Source: an uncultured Bacteroidales bacterium (GTDB lineage: Bacteria > Bacteroidota > Bacteroidia > Bacteroidales > P3). From it: a stretch of 64,000 bases of DNA. The notes under the pieces were generated by a model, which was given only the letters and a program-made list of their open reading frames with translations, was not told the DNA's origin and ran no database searches. Location of the stretch: the NCBI GenBank assembly GCA_910586395.1, contig CAJUFX010000001.1, positions 121,458 to 185,457 on the forward strand, in the 5' to 3' direction. Shown one piece after another: positions 7,355 to 16,683 of the stretch. Both the position numbers and the translations under genes were made by a program. Numbering within the stretch: position 1 is the first letter of the stretch; every line of letters starts with the position of its first letter.

Positions 7355-9445
7355 ATGGCACACGATTTAGCAAAGACGAGAAATATCGGTATCATGGCGC
7401 ACATTGATGCCGGAAAGACGACTTGTTCCGAACGTATTCTGTTCTATACCGGAAAGAACCACAAATTGGGCGAAACGCACGACGGTTCGGCCACGATGGA
7501 CTGGATGGTGCAGGAACAGGAAAGAGGTATTACGATTACGTCCGCCGCGACGACCGTTTTTTGGAAATACCGCAACGACAATTATAAAATCAATTTGATC
7601 GATACGCCGGGGCACGTGGACTTCACCGTGGAAGTGGAACGTTCCCTGCGTGTATTGGACGGCGCCGTAGCCCTGTTTTGCGCCGTAGGCGGCGTACAGC
7701 CCCAATCCGAAACCGTTTGGCGTCAAGCCAATAAATATAAAGTGCCGCGCATCGCGTTCGTCAACAAGATGGACCGTACCGGTGCCGACTTCTTCAACGT
7801 CGTAACGCAGATTAAAGAGCGTCTGCAAGCCAAGCCCGTCGTCCTGACGATCCCCATCGGCCAGGAAGATACGTTCAAGGGCGTCGTGGATGTTATTTCC
7901 CGCAAGGCTTACGAATGGAACGAGGAGAACAAGGGTCTCACCTATTTCGAAGTTCCCGTCCCCGAAGATCTGAAAGACACGGTGGACGAATACCACAACC
8001 GCCTGCTCGAAGAAGTGGCGGAACTGGACGAAAATCTGATGACCAAATACTTCGATGATCCGAGTACGATTACCGAAGACGAAATCATAGCCGCTATCCG
8101 CAAGGCGACGGTCGAAATGACGATCAACCCGGTATTGTGCGGTTCGGCGTTCAAGAACAAGGGCATCCAGTTCCTGCTCGACGCCGTGACACGCTACCTG
8201 CCGAGTCCGTTGGATGTTGAGGCCATCACGGGTATCAACCCCAAGACCGGCGATGAGGAATCGCGCAAAGTGGATGTAAACGAACCGTTCAGCGCCTTGG
8301 CGTTCAAGATTGCGACCGACCCGTTCGTGGGCCGTATCGCGTTCTTCCGCGTTTATTCCGGTGCGTTGGACGCCGGTTCTTACGTCCTCAACGCCTCCAC
8401 GGGCAAGAAAGAACGTATCTCCCGCATCCTGCAGATGCACTCGAATAAACAGCAACCGATGGACCGTATCGAAACCGGTGACATCGGTGCGGCCGTCGGC
8501 TTCAAGGAAATCAAGACGGGTAACACGCTCTGTGACGAAAACCACCCGATTATCCTCGAATCCATGACGTTCCCCGACCCGGTCATCAGTATCGCGATCG
8601 AACCCGTTTCGCAGGCCGACGTCGATAAACTGTCGAACGGTTTGGCGAAACTCGCCGAGGAAGACCCGACGTTTCAGGTGCATTCCGATGAGAACTCCGG
8701 TCAGACCGTCATCAGCGGTATGGGCGAGTTGCACTTGGATGTACTGATTGACCGTCTGCGCCGCGAATTCCACGTGGAATGCAACCAAGGCAAACCGCAG
8801 GTGGCCTACAAGGAAGCCGTACGTTCCGCCGTACAACACCGCGAAGTCTATAAGAAACAGACCGGCGGCCGCGGTAAATTCGCCGATATCATTTTCGAAA
8901 TCTCTCCGGCCGACGAAGGCGTCAAAGGCCTGCAGTTCATCAACGAAGTCAAGGGCGGTAACATTCCCAAGGAATTTATTCCCTCCGTTGAAAAAGGTTT
9001 CAAGGCCTCTTTGGAAAACGGTGTATTGGCCGGTTACCCGCTCGAAAGCCTCAAAGTTCGGCTGTTGGATGGTTCGTTCCACCCGGTGGACTCCGATGCG
9101 CTTTCGTTTGAGGTCTGCGCCAAAATCGGCTTCAAGGAAGCCTGCCGCAAAGCCAAGTCCGTACTGCTCGAACCGATTATGTCTTTGGAAATCGAAACGC
9201 CGGACGATTATGTCGGCGATGTTTCCAGCGACTTGAACCGTCGCCGCGGCATCATGGAAGGTATCGAAGCCAAAGTCGGCGGTCAGGCTATCCGCGCCAA
9301 AGTGCCTTTAGCTGAAATGTTCGGCTACGTGACGGCTTTGAGAACGCTCAGTTCGGGTCGCGCCAGCTCTACGATGGAGTATGCCTACCATGCCGAAGCG
9401 CCGGCCAACGTTACGGAAGAAGTAATCAAACAAGCTAATAAATAG
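7355..9445 (+). CDS. fusA: Elongation factor G
   Basis: Translocation GTPase (696 aa) with G1 AHIDAGKT (15-22), G3 DTPGH and G4 NKMD in the first 145 residues. The usual domains II-V follow, including the ISGMGELHLDVLIDRLRRE stretch. It lies 15 bases after rpsG and 16 before rpsJ. There is no tuf gene between fusA and rpsJ, unlike the E. coli str operon, so the str and S10 clusters are joined directly. Confidence 0.98.
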   Translation: MAHDLAKTRNIGIMAHIDAGKTTCSERILFYTGKNHKLGETHDGSATMDWMVQEQERGITITSAATTVFWKYRNDNYKINLIDTPGHVDFTVEVERSLRVLDGAVALFCAVGGVQPQSETVWRQANKYKVPRIAFVNKMDRTGADFFNVVTQIKERLQAKPVVLTIPIGQEDTFKGVVDVISRKAYEWNEENKGLTYFEVPVPEDLKDTVDEYHNRLLEEVAELDENLMTKYFDDPSTITEDEIIAAIRKATVEMTINPVLCGSAFKNKGIQFLLDAVTRYLPSPLDVEAITGINPKTGDEESRKVDVNEPFSALAFKIATDPFVGRIAFFRVYSGALDAGSYVLNASTGKKERISRILQMHSNKQQPMDRIETGDIGAAVGFKEIKTGNTLCDENHPIILESMTFPDPVISIAIEPVSQADVDKLSNGLAKLAEEDPTFQVHSDENSGQTVISGMGELHLDVLIDRLRREFHVECNQGKPQVAYKEAVRSAVQHREVYKKQTGGRGKFADIIFEISPADEGVKGLQFINEVKGGNIPKEFIPSVEKGFKASLENGVLAGYPLESLKVRLLDGSFHPVDSDALSFEVCAKIGFKEACRKAKSVLLEPIMSLEIETPDDYVGDVSSDLNRRRGIMEGIEAKVGGQAIRAKVPLAEMFGYVTALRTLSSGRASSTMEYAYHAEAPANVTEEVIKQANK

Positions 9446-9461
9446 TTTAAATTTTTTAACC

Positions 9462-9767
9462 GTGAGTCAAAGAATCAGAATCAAACTCAAATCTTACGAC
9501 TACAATTTGGTTGACAAGTCGGCCGAAAAGATCGTAAAGACGGTGAAGCTCACAGGGGCGATGATCAACGGACCCATTCCCCTTCCGACGAACAAAAAGA
9601 TCTTCACCGTGAACCGTTCCACTTTCGTGAATAAAAAATCGCGGGAACAGTTCGAACTCTCTTCTTACAAACGTCTGCTTGACATTCACAGCAGCAGTTC
9701 CAAGACCATCGACGCGCTGATGAAACTGGAATTGCCGAGCGGTGTTGAAGTGGAAATCAAAGTCTGA
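9462..9767 (+). CDS. rpsJ: 30S ribosomal protein S10
   Basis: Small-subunit protein, 101 aa, and first gene of the S10 cluster. It uses a GTG start at 9462, giving MSQRIRIKLKSYDYNLVDKS, the family N-terminus; the next ATG would remove conserved residues. GPIPLPTNKK and the RSTFVNKKSREQFE loop are intact. Confidence 0.97.
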   Translation: MSQRIRIKLKSYDYNLVDKSAEKIVKTVKLTGAMINGPIPLPTNKKIFTVNRSTFVNKKSREQFELSSYKRLLDIHSSSSKTIDALMKLELPSGVEVEIKV

Positions 9768-9837
9768 TTTCCGCCGCCCCTCAAATGACGCGACAAGAGA
9801 ACTTTTTGACACAAAAAACCATAAACAAGCAATTAAA

Positions 9838-10467
9838 ATGTCCGGATTAATAGGAAAGAAAATCGGAATGACTAGCATTTGGGATGCCTCCGGTAAGAAT
9901 ATACCGTGCACTGTAATCGAAGCTGGTCCTTGTGTGGTAACGCAAGTAAAAACAATGGAAAAGGACGGATACGAAGCCATTCAGCTGTCCTTTGGCGAAC
10001 GTAAGGAAAAACATACGCCGAAAGCCCTCATGGGACATTTCGCCAAGGCGAACACGACGCCCAAGCAGATCACCATGGAGTTTTCCCGCTTTGAAGAAGG
10101 CAGCCGCAAGGCGCACGGCGAAGTATTGGGCGTAGACGTTTTCGAAGAAGGCGAATTCATCGACGTAGCCGGCTATACCAAAGGTAAAGGTTTCCAAGGT
10201 GTCGTCGGACGGCACGGATTCGGTGGCGTAGGTCAATCTACTCACGGTCAACACAACAGACTTAGAGCCCCCGGTTCGGTCGGTGCCTCTTCCTATCCTT
10301 CCCGCCTGTTCAAAGGCTTGCGCATGGCCGGTCAAAAAGGTCACGAGAGAAGAAAGAGCATCAACCTTCAGATCATAAAGATCGTTCCCGAAAAGAATTT
10401 AATTTTAGTCAAAGGATCGGTACCCGGTCCGAAAGGTTCATTTTTAAAACTCGAAAGATGGAGCTAA
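9838..10467 (+). CDS. rplC: 50S ribosomal protein L3
   Basis: Early-assembling 23S binder, 209 aa. The ATG at 9838 is chosen because MSGLIGKKIGMTSIW is the conserved N-terminus; an earlier in-frame ATG at 9742 lies inside rpsJ. The long loop GKGFQGVVGRHGFGG that reaches the peptidyl-transferase centre is intact. It overlaps rplD by 10 bases. Confidence 0.97.
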   Translation: MSGLIGKKIGMTSIWDASGKNIPCTVIEAGPCVVTQVKTMEKDGYEAIQLSFGERKEKHTPKALMGHFAKANTTPKQITMEFSRFEEGSRKAHGEVLGVDVFEEGEFIDVAGYTKGKGFQGVVGRHGFGGVGQSTHGQHNRLRAPGSVGASSYPSRLFKGLRMAGQKGHERRKSINLQIIKIVPEKNLILVKGSVPGPKGSFLKLERWS

Positions 10468-11093
10468 CAGTATATAACATCAAAGGAGAAGAGACCGGCA
10501 AGAAAGTTGTCTTGAGCGATCTCATAGCCAAGGCCGAGCCGAACGATCACGCCATTTACTTGGACGTGAAGCAATATTTGGCCAACCAACGCCAAGGCAC
10601 GCACAAAAGCAAGGAAAGATCGGAAGTTTCCGGCAGTACGCGCAAGTTGGGTCGCCAAAAAGGCGGCGGCGGTGCCCGTAGAGGCGATATCAATTCGCCG
10701 CTGTTGGTTGGTGGCGGCCGCGTATTCGGTCCCCGTCCCCGCGACTACCGTTTCAAACTCAACAAGAAATTGAAACGCGTGGCTCGTATCTCGGCTCTGT
10801 CGTACAAATTGCAGAACAACGGCATCAAGGTGGTTGACGACCTCCAATTGGCCTCGCACAAGACCAAAGGCATGGTGGAAGTAATGAAGAACCTTCAACT
10901 TTCTGAAAAAAAATCCCTCATAGTGCTTTTGGAATCAAATAATTTCGTATCTTTGTCGTCCCGAAATCTGCCGCTCATCAAGGTTGTAAATGTCTCTAAT
11001 TTAAACACTTACGACATTATGAGTGCGGAGAATTTGCTGTTTGTAGAGGCCTCGGCCCGCAAACTGGACGAAATGTACGGCCAGGAAGCTTAG
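10458..11093 (+). CDS. rplD: 50S ribosomal protein L4
   Basis: 23S-binding protein lining the exit tunnel, 211 aa, with the extended loop GSTRKLGRQKGGGGARRGD near residues 53-71. It starts inside the end of rplC. The segment at about 10900-10960 is AT-rich and contains a chance or real internal TATCTTTG. In E. coli L4 represses its own operon; nothing here shows that this happens in this organism. Confidence 0.97.
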   Translation: MELTVYNIKGEETGKKVVLSDLIAKAEPNDHAIYLDVKQYLANQRQGTHKSKERSEVSGSTRKLGRQKGGGGARRGDINSPLLVGGGRVFGPRPRDYRFKLNKKLKRVARISALSYKLQNNGIKVVDDLQLASHKTKGMVEVMKNLQLSEKKSLIVLLESNNFVSLSSRNLPLIKVVNVSNLNTYDIMSAENLLFVEASARKLDEMYGQEA

Positions 11094-11118
11094 TTAGAAA
11101 CCGCTTAAAACGAGAGAA

Positions 11119-11409
11119 ATGAGCATAATAATTAAACCCATCGTCACAGAGAAGATGACGAAAATCGGTGAGAAGTTTAACCGGGTAGGCTTTCTCGTAG
11201 AAAAAACGGCTAACAAAATCGAGATTCGGAATGCCGTCGAAAGCATGTATAATGTAAAGGTAACCGAGGTCAACACCGTACGTTACGACGGAAAAGCGAA
11301 ATCCCGCTACACCAAAGCCGGTTTCATTGAAGGCCGCACCAATGCCACCAAAAAGGCCATCGTTACGTTGGCCGCAGGCGATACGATTGATTTTTATAGC
11401 AATATTTAA
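11119..11409 (+). CDS. rplW: 50S ribosomal protein L23
   Basis: Exit-tunnel-rim protein (96 aa) that docks trigger factor and the signal recognition particle. It shows the family pattern IIIKPIVTEKMTK at the N-terminus and the AVESMYNVKVTEVNTV core. It sits between rplD and rplB as usual. Confidence 0.97.
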   Translation: MSIIIKPIVTEKMTKIGEKFNRVGFLVEKTANKIEIRNAVESMYNVKVTEVNTVRYDGKAKSRYTKAGFIEGRTNATKKAIVTLAAGDTIDFYSNI

Positions 11410-11417
11410 GAAAAGAA

Positions 11418-12242
11418 ATGGCTTTAAAGAAATTCAAACCCACAACGCCAGGTCAGCGTTTCCGCAGCATCAGCACGTTTGAGGAAATCACGACCTCCAC
11501 TCCGGAGAAGAGTTTGTTGGCTCCCGTCCGCAAAAGCGGCGGCCGCAACAACCAGGGCAAAATGACCATGCGCTATATCGGAGGCGGACACAAGAAGCAA
11601 TATCGTATTATCGATTTCAAACGGGAGAAAGAAAATATTCCCGCCGTGGTTAAAACCATCGAGTACGATCCCAATCGTACGGCCCGTATCGCCCTGTTGG
11701 TGTATGCCGATGGGGAAAAACGTTATATGTTGGCACCTCAGGGTTTGCAGGTCGGCCAACAGGTTTTATCGGGCAAGGGTATCGCCCCTGAATTGGGCAA
11801 TACGCTTTATTTGAGCGAAATTCCTTTCGGTACGTTGATTTACAACATCGAGTTGCGGCCCGGTCAGGGTGCCAAGATGGCCCGTAGCGCCGGTGCCTAT
11901 GCCCAGTTGATGTCGCGCGAAGACAAATACGCGATTATCAAACTGCCTTCCGGCGAAACCCGCAAAATCCTTCAGGCTTGCAAAGCGACGGTCGGTGTTG
12001 CCTCCAACACGGATCACAGCCTCGAATCCTCCGGTAAAGCCGGTCGCAGTCGTTGGTTGGGTCGTCGTCCGCGCAACCGCGGTGTCGTCATGAACCCTGT
12101 CGATCACCCGATGGGTGGTGGTGAAGGTCGTGCTTCCGGCGGTCACCCGCGTAGCCGCAAGGGTATGCCGGCCAAGGGTTACAAGACGCGTCGGCCGAAG
12201 AACCGTTCCAACCAGTTCATCATAGAAAGAAGGAAGAAATAA
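11418..12242 (+). CDS. rplB: 50S ribosomal protein L2
   Basis: Largest and most conserved L-protein, needed for the peptidyl-transferase centre and subunit joining. It is 274 aa long. NQGKMTMRYIGGGHKKQYR near the N-terminus and MNPVDHPMGGGEGRASGG near the C-terminus, which includes the conserved His, are intact. It lies 8 bases after rplW. Confidence 0.98.
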   Translation: MALKKFKPTTPGQRFRSISTFEEITTSTPEKSLLAPVRKSGGRNNQGKMTMRYIGGGHKKQYRIIDFKREKENIPAVVKTIEYDPNRTARIALLVYADGEKRYMLAPQGLQVGQQVLSGKGIAPELGNTLYLSEIPFGTLIYNIELRPGQGAKMARSAGAYAQLMSREDKYAIIKLPSGETRKILQACKATVGVASNTDHSLESSGKAGRSRWLGRRPRNRGVVMNPVDHPMGGGEGRASGGHPRSRKGMPAKGYKTRRPKNRSNQFIIERRKK

Positions 12243-12260
12243 CGCTTAAAAATCAAAGCT

Positions 12261-12539
12261 ATGAGCCGTTCAATTAAAAAAGGTCCATATATCCACTATA
12301 AATTAGAAAAGAAAGTTCTGGCCGCCGCTGAAAGCAAGAAGAAGGTTACCATAAAAACTTGGTCCAGAGCCTCTATGATCTCTCCCGATTTTGTGGGACA
12401 GACCATCGCCGTGCACAATGGCAACAAATTCATTCCGGTTTATGTTACCGAAAACATGGTAGGCCATAAATTGGGTGAATTCGCCCCCACCCGTATTTTC
12501 CGCGGACACGCCGGTAACAAGGACAAAGGAAAAAGGTAG
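12261..12539 (+). CDS. rpsS: 30S ribosomal protein S19
   Basis: Head protein contacting S13 and the A-site tRNA region, 92 aa. MSRSIKKGPY, TWSRASMI and MVGHKLGEFAPTR are the family signatures. Normal length and position between rplB and rplV. Confidence 0.97.
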   Translation: MSRSIKKGPYIHYKLEKKVLAAAESKKKVTIKTWSRASMISPDFVGQTIAVHNGNKFIPVYVTENMVGHKLGEFAPTRIFRGHAGNKDKGKR

Positions 12540-12571
12540 TAAGTAAATCATCCTAAGAAAAAGACAGAACA

Positions 12572-13015
12572 ATGGGATCGAGAAAACGTATTCGCGCAGA
12601 ACAGTTTAAAGAGCAGAAAAAGACGCTCTATATGGCGAAGTTGAACAACAACCCCACTTCGCCGCGTAAGACGAGATATACCGCCGATTTGATTCGGGGA
12701 GTGGATGTTGATAAAGCGCTTGCCATTTTGCAATACAGCCACCGCGAGGCGGCTCCGAAACTGCACAAACTCCTGCGTTCGGCCATTGCCAATTGGCAGA
12801 ACAAGAACGAAGGCCTCCGCATGGAAGACGCCAAACTGTACGTCAAGGAAATTTTCGTAGATGGTGGCGTGCAACTTAAGCGTCTCCGTCCGGCCCCCCA
12901 AGGCAGAGGATACCGTATCAGAAAGCGCTCCAATCACGTAACGCTCATTTTGGGTAGCCGTGTCGCGCAGCCCGAACAAGTAAAGGAAGTTGAATCAGAA
13001 TCTGAAAACAAGTAG
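12572..13015 (+). CDS. rplV: 50S ribosomal protein L22
   Basis: Exit-tunnel protein, 147 aa. The family core (SPRKTRYTADLIRG through RLRPAPQGRGYRIRKRSNH) is followed by an acidic tail rich in Glu and Ser (about residues 132-147). The tail is longer than in E. coli and not conserved. It lies 3 bases before rpsC. Confidence 0.97.
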   Translation: MGSRKRIRAEQFKEQKKTLYMAKLNNNPTSPRKTRYTADLIRGVDVDKALAILQYSHREAAPKLHKLLRSAIANWQNKNEGLRMEDAKLYVKEIFVDGGVQLKRLRPAPQGRGYRIRKRSNHVTLILGSRVAQPEQVKEVESESENK

Positions 13016-13018
13016 ATA

Positions 13019-13753
13019 ATGGGACAGAAGACAAACCCTATAGGCAATAGATTGGGAATCGTTAGAGGTTGGGATTCCAATTGGTTCGGCGGTCGTAAAT
13101 TCGAAGCCAAACTCGTAGAGGACGACAAAATCCGCAAATACCTCAACGCGCGTTTAGTCAAGGCCGGTATTTCCAAAATCCTGATTGAACGCACACTGAA
13201 ATTAGTTACCATTACTATTTTCACGGCGAAACCCGGTGTGATTATCGGTAAGGCCGGTCAGGAAGTGGATAAACTGAAGGAAGAGTTGAAGAAACTTACC
13301 CAAAAGGAAATCCAGATCAACATTTCAGAAGTCAAGCGTCCCGAATTGGACGCGGTCATCGTGGCTTCTTCGATCGCCCGTCAGTTGGAAGGCCGTGTTT
13401 CGTACCGCAAGGCCATCAAGATGGCGATCACGTCGGCCATGCGCATGGGGGCCGAAGGTATCAAGATTCAGATTTCCGGCCGTTTGGGCGGCGCCGAAAT
13501 GGCGCGTACCGAACACTTCAAGGAAGGCCGTACACCGCTCCATACGCTCCGTGCCGATATTGATTACGCTTTGAACGAAGCGCACACGACTTACGGCCGT
13601 TTGGGCATCAAGGTTTGGATTTGCCGCGGCATCATCTATGGCAAACGCGATTTGACGAGCGGTTTCGGTGCCCCCGCTTCCGCCGGCAAGGACTTCGGCG
13701 GCCGCAACAATGCGTCCAACCGTCCGATGGGTGGCCGAAGAAAGAAACAATAA
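13019..13753 (+). CDS. rpsC: 30S ribosomal protein S3
   Basis: mRNA-entry-channel protein, 244 aa. It has MGQKTNPIGNRLG at the N-terminus, the KH-domain GXXG as VIIGKAGQEV (about residues 74-83), and the C-terminal domain signature GRLGGAEMARTE. It ends in a basic tail. Normal for the family. Confidence 0.98.
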   Translation: MGQKTNPIGNRLGIVRGWDSNWFGGRKFEAKLVEDDKIRKYLNARLVKAGISKILIERTLKLVTITIFTAKPGVIIGKAGQEVDKLKEELKKLTQKEIQINISEVKRPELDAVIVASSIARQLEGRVSYRKAIKMAITSAMRMGAEGIKIQISGRLGGAEMARTEHFKEGRTPLHTLRADIDYALNEAHTTYGRLGIKVWICRGIIYGKRDLTSGFGAPASAGKDFGGRNNASNRPMGGRRKKQ

Positions 13754-13793
13754 GAGAGTAAGCGTTACTTTAACATTTTAATACGACACAGAA

Positions 13794-14216
13794 ATGTTAC
13801 AACCAAAGAAAACCAAGTTCAGGAAACAGCAGAAAGGGAAAATCAAAGGCAATACCAAAAGAGGTGCCGAAATCGCTTTCGGTTCTTTTGCGTTGAAAGC
13901 TCTGGAACCGGCGCTGTTGACCGGACGCCAGATAGAAGCCGCCCGTCAGGCCGTAACCCGTTACATGAAGCGTGAAGGCCAGTTGTGGATTCGCGTTTTC
14001 CCCGATAAGCCCATTACCAAAAAGCCGAACGAAGTACGTATGGGTAAAGGTAAGGGGGCACCGGAATATTTCGTCGCTCGGGTGGCACCCGGCCGTATCC
14101 TGTTCGAAGCCGACGGTGTTTCGCAAGAAATCGCCAAAGAAGCCTTGCGTTTGGCGGCTCAGAAGTTGCCGATTGCGGTGAAGTTCATTGTCAGAAGAGA
14201 TTACGTACCCGAATAA
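13794..14216 (+). CDS. rplP: 50S ribosomal protein L16
   Basis: Protein near the A-site tRNA elbow, 140 aa. It begins MLQPKKTKFRKQQKGK and has the conserved arginine-containing loop (GRQIEAARQAVTRYMKR). The block RMGKGKGAPEYFVARV is intact. It lies 13 bases before rpmC. Confidence 0.97.
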   Translation: MLQPKKTKFRKQQKGKIKGNTKRGAEIAFGSFALKALEPALLTGRQIEAARQAVTRYMKREGQLWIRVFPDKPITKKPNEVRMGKGKGAPEYFVARVAPGRILFEADGVSQEIAKEALRLAAQKLPIAVKFIVRRDYVPE

Positions 14217-14229
14217 CAAGCGTTTAGCC

Positions 14230-14427
14230 ATGAAGACTGAATTTGTAGTAAAAGAATTATCTACGGCCGAGCTCAAAGAGCGCCTGGACGTGGAACAAGT
14301 GGAATTGAACAGAATGAAATTGAATCATGCTATTTCGCCTGTTGAAAATCCCAACTTGATCAAGAAACACAAAAGAACCATTGCCCGCATTCTTACTGAA
14401 CTGCGTCGTAGGGAAATGGCTGTATAA
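14230..14427 (+). CDS. rpmC: 50S ribosomal protein L29
   Basis: Small coiled-coil exit-rim protein, 65 aa. The ATG at 14230 is preferred: it gives MKTEFVVKELSTAELKERL, whereas an in-frame ATG at 14188 lies inside rplP and adds a non-conserved extension. NLIKKHKRTIARILTELRRRE is the conserved C-terminal helix, cut slightly here. Confidence 0.95.
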   Translation: MKTEFVVKELSTAELKERLDVEQVELNRMKLNHAISPVENPNLIKKHKRTIARILTELRRREMAV

Positions 14428-14446
14428 CGCTTAAGAAACCGATAAG

Positions 14447-14701
14447 ATGGAAAGAAACTTAAGAAAAGAGAGAATAGGTGTTGTGGTAAGCAACAAGATG
14501 CAGAAAACCATCACTGTTTTGGTTGAACGCAAGACCAAACACCCTATCTATGGTAAATTCGTAAAGAAATCTACCAAGTTTACGGCTCACGACGAAAAGA
14601 ACGAGTGCAACGAAGGCGATACCGTTCGTATCATGGAGACCCGTCCGATGAGCAAGAACAAATGTTGGAGATTAGTTGAAATTATTGAAAGAGCTAAATA
14701 A
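14447..14701 (+). CDS. rpsQ: 30S ribosomal protein S17
   Basis: OB-fold 16S binder, 84 aa. It shows RKERIGVVVSNKMQKTITV and the MSKNKCWRLVEIIE C-terminal strand. It is followed after 2 bases by rplN. Confidence 0.97.
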   Translation: MERNLRKERIGVVVSNKMQKTITVLVERKTKHPIYGKFVKKSTKFTAHDEKNECNEGDTVRIMETRPMSKNKCWRLVEIIERAK

Positions 14702-14703
14702 TT

Positions 14704-15072
14704 ATGATACAGCAAGAAACAAGGCTTAGTGTTGCCGATAACAGCGGTGCCAAATCCGTGCTCTGCATTCGTGTACTCGGCGGCACCAAAAGAAGATACG
14801 CCAGTGTGGGCGATAAGATTATCGTTTCCATTAAAGACGCCCTTCCTTCCGGTAACGTCAAGAAAGGGACCGTGTCTAAGGCTGTGGTCGTGAGAACTAC
14901 GAAAGAAGTTCGTCGCGCGGACGGCTCTTACATTCGTTTCGATGACAACGCCGTCGTGCTGCTCACGGCGAACGAGGAAATGCGCGGAACCCGTATCTTC
15001 GGCCCCGTAGCCCGCGAATTGAGAGAAAAACAATTTATGAAGATTGTTTCACTGGCACCTGAAGTGCTTTAA
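14704..15072 (+). CDS. rplN: 50S ribosomal protein L14
   Basis: Subunit-interface protein, 122 aa, and the binding partner of the silencing factor RsfS encoded at 2505-2921. MIQQETRLSVADNSGAK and the RGTRIFGPVARELRE block are diagnostic. Confidence 0.98.
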   Translation: MIQQETRLSVADNSGAKSVLCIRVLGGTKRRYASVGDKIIVSIKDALPSGNVKKGTVSKAVVVRTTKEVRRADGSYIRFDDNAVVLLTANEEMRGTRIFGPVARELREKQFMKIVSLAPEVL

Positions 15073-15084
15073 AATTTTATACGC

Positions 15085-15402
15085 ATGAAATTACACATCA
15101 AAAAAGGAGACACGGTTAAGGTGTTGGCCGGTGACGATAAGGGTAAGCAAGGTAAAGTCCTTCTCGTGGATACCGAAAAACAACGCGCCACCGTCGAGGG
15201 GGTGAACTTTGTTTCCAAGCACACGAAGCCCAATGCCAAGAATCCGCAAGGTGGCATTATCAAGAAGGAGGCGCCGTTGCACGTTTCCAACCTCATGGTG
15301 GTGGATAGCAAGGGGACGGCTTCGAGAATCGGGCGGAAATTGGATGAAAAGACACAAAAATCAGTTCGTTATTCTAAAAAATCAGGGGAGGTAATTAAAT
15401 AA
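15085..15402 (+). CDS. rplX: 50S ribosomal protein L24
   Basis: Assembly-initiator protein, 105 aa, with the KOW motif near the N-terminus (KKGDTVKVLAGDDKGKQGKV). The block NFVSKHTKPN and the PLHVSNLMVVD strand follow. Its stop codon shares one base with the rplE start, so translation is probably coupled. Confidence 0.97.
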   Translation: MKLHIKKGDTVKVLAGDDKGKQGKVLLVDTEKQRATVEGVNFVSKHTKPNAKNPQGGIIKKEAPLHVSNLMVVDSKGTASRIGRKLDEKTQKSVRYSKKSGEVIK

Positions 15403-15956
15403 TGGATTATTCGCCTAGACTTAAAGAAAAGTATCAGAAAGAGATCATACCGGCTTTGACGAAGGAATTTCAGTACAAGTCGGTCATGCAAGTACCCCGC
15501 CTGACAAAGATTTGTCTGAACCAAGGTTTGGGAGCGGCTATCGCCGACAAGAAACTCATCGATCTCGGTATCGAGGAAATGACGGCCATCAGCGGTCAGC
15601 GCGCCGTCGCCACGAAATCGAAAAAAGATATTTCGAACTTCAAAGTGCGTAAAGGTATGCCGATCGGCGTACGCGTGACGTTGCGCGGCGACAAGATGTA
15701 TGAATTTCTGGATCGCCTGATTTCCGTCGCCATTCCCCGTATCCGCGACTTCCGCGGTATCTCCGACAAGGGTTTGGACGGCAAGGGCAACTTCTCTTTC
15801 GGGATTACCGAACAGATTATTTTCCCGGAAATCAACATCGACAAAATAAGTAAGATTTGTGGTATGGACATCACGTTCGTGACGACGGCCAATTCCGACA
15901 AGGAAGCCTACGCTTTATTGAAAGAATTCGGTATGCCCTTCCAAAAACACAATTAA
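15402..15956 (+). CDS. rplE: 50S ribosomal protein L5
   Basis: 5S rRNA-binding protein of the central protuberance, 184 aa. VPRLTKICLNQGLG, KVRKGMPIGVRVTLRG and the C-terminal DITFVTTANSDKEA segment fit the family. Normal length. Confidence 0.97.
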   Translation: MDYSPRLKEKYQKEIIPALTKEFQYKSVMQVPRLTKICLNQGLGAAIADKKLIDLGIEEMTAISGQRAVATKSKKDISNFKVRKGMPIGVRVTLRGDKMYEFLDRLISVAIPRIRDFRGISDKGLDGKGNFSFGITEQIIFPEINIDKISKICGMDITFVTTANSDKEAYALLKEFGMPFQKHN

Positions 15957-15971
15957 TAAGAGGACGCAATT

Positions 15972-16241
15972 ATGGCAAAAGAATCAATGAAGGCCCGCGA
16001 GTTGAAAAGACAGCACCTCGTGGAAAAATATGCTCAGAAGCGCGCTGAATTAAAGAAAGCCGGAGACTATGAAGCGCTCCAGAGAATTCCGAAAAACGCT
16101 TCTCCCGTTCGTCTGCACAACCGTTGCAAACTGACCGGACGTCCCAAAGGCTATATGCGTACTTTCGGTATTTCCCGTATCAACTTCCGGGAAATGGCCC
16201 TGCAAGGCTTGATCCCCGGCGTTAAGAAAGCCAGTTGGTAA
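15972..16241 (+). CDS. rpsN: 30S ribosomal protein S14 (zinc-free form)
   Basis: Head protein, 89 aa. It is the long form without the two CxxC zinc pairs; only one Cys is present, in NRCKLTGRPKGYMRTFGISR. Zinc-independent S14 is a recognised family type. The start at 15972 gives MAKESMKAREL. Confidence 0.97.
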   Translation: MAKESMKARELKRQHLVEKYAQKRAELKKAGDYEALQRIPKNASPVRLHNRCKLTGRPKGYMRTFGISRINFREMALQGLIPGVKKASW

Positions 16242-16274
16242 GCTATTCGTTTAAACTAAAAAAGAGAAAAGAAA

Positions 16275-16670
16275 ATGGTTACAGATCCTATTGCAGATTT
16301 TCTAACACGGATTAGAAATGCCAATATGGCCAAGCATAAACTGTTGGAAGTTCCCTCCTCCAAAATGAAATTGGAAATAGCCCGCATTCTGTTCGAAAAA
16401 GGCTATATCACGAACTTCAAATTGGAAGAAGGCGCAAAACCGACGTTGAAGATTGCTTTGAAATATCACCCCGCTACGAAACTGCCGGCTATCCACTCCA
16501 TCGTTCGCGTAAGCAAACCGGGGTTGCGTAAATACGCCGACACCGAGAACCTGCCCCGCGTCATGAACGGCTTGGGCATCGCCATCCTCTCCACCTCCAA
16601 AGGCCTGATGACCGACAAGGAGGCGCGCAAGGAAAACGTAGGCGGCGAAGTTATTTGTTATATCAGCTAA
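16275..16670 (+). CDS. rpsH: 30S ribosomal protein S8
   Basis: Central-domain 16S binder, 131 aa. It begins MVTDPIADFLTRIRNA and ends with the GGEVICYIS strand. In E. coli S8 represses the spc operon by binding mRNA near rplE; I did not identify a matching site here. Confidence 0.97.
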   Translation: MVTDPIADFLTRIRNANMAKHKLLEVPSSKMKLEIARILFEKGYITNFKLEEGAKPTLKIALKYHPATKLPAIHSIVRVSKPGLRKYADTENLPRVMNGLGIAILSTSKGLMTDKEARKENVGGEVICYIS

Positions 16671-16683
16671 ATAAGATAAAACC

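Noticed and set aside
7367..9082. 571-codon open frame on the minus strand opposite fusA
   Set aside because: It is the antisense of a strongly supported EF-G gene; the translation has no family motifs and the frame is a by-product of codon bias.
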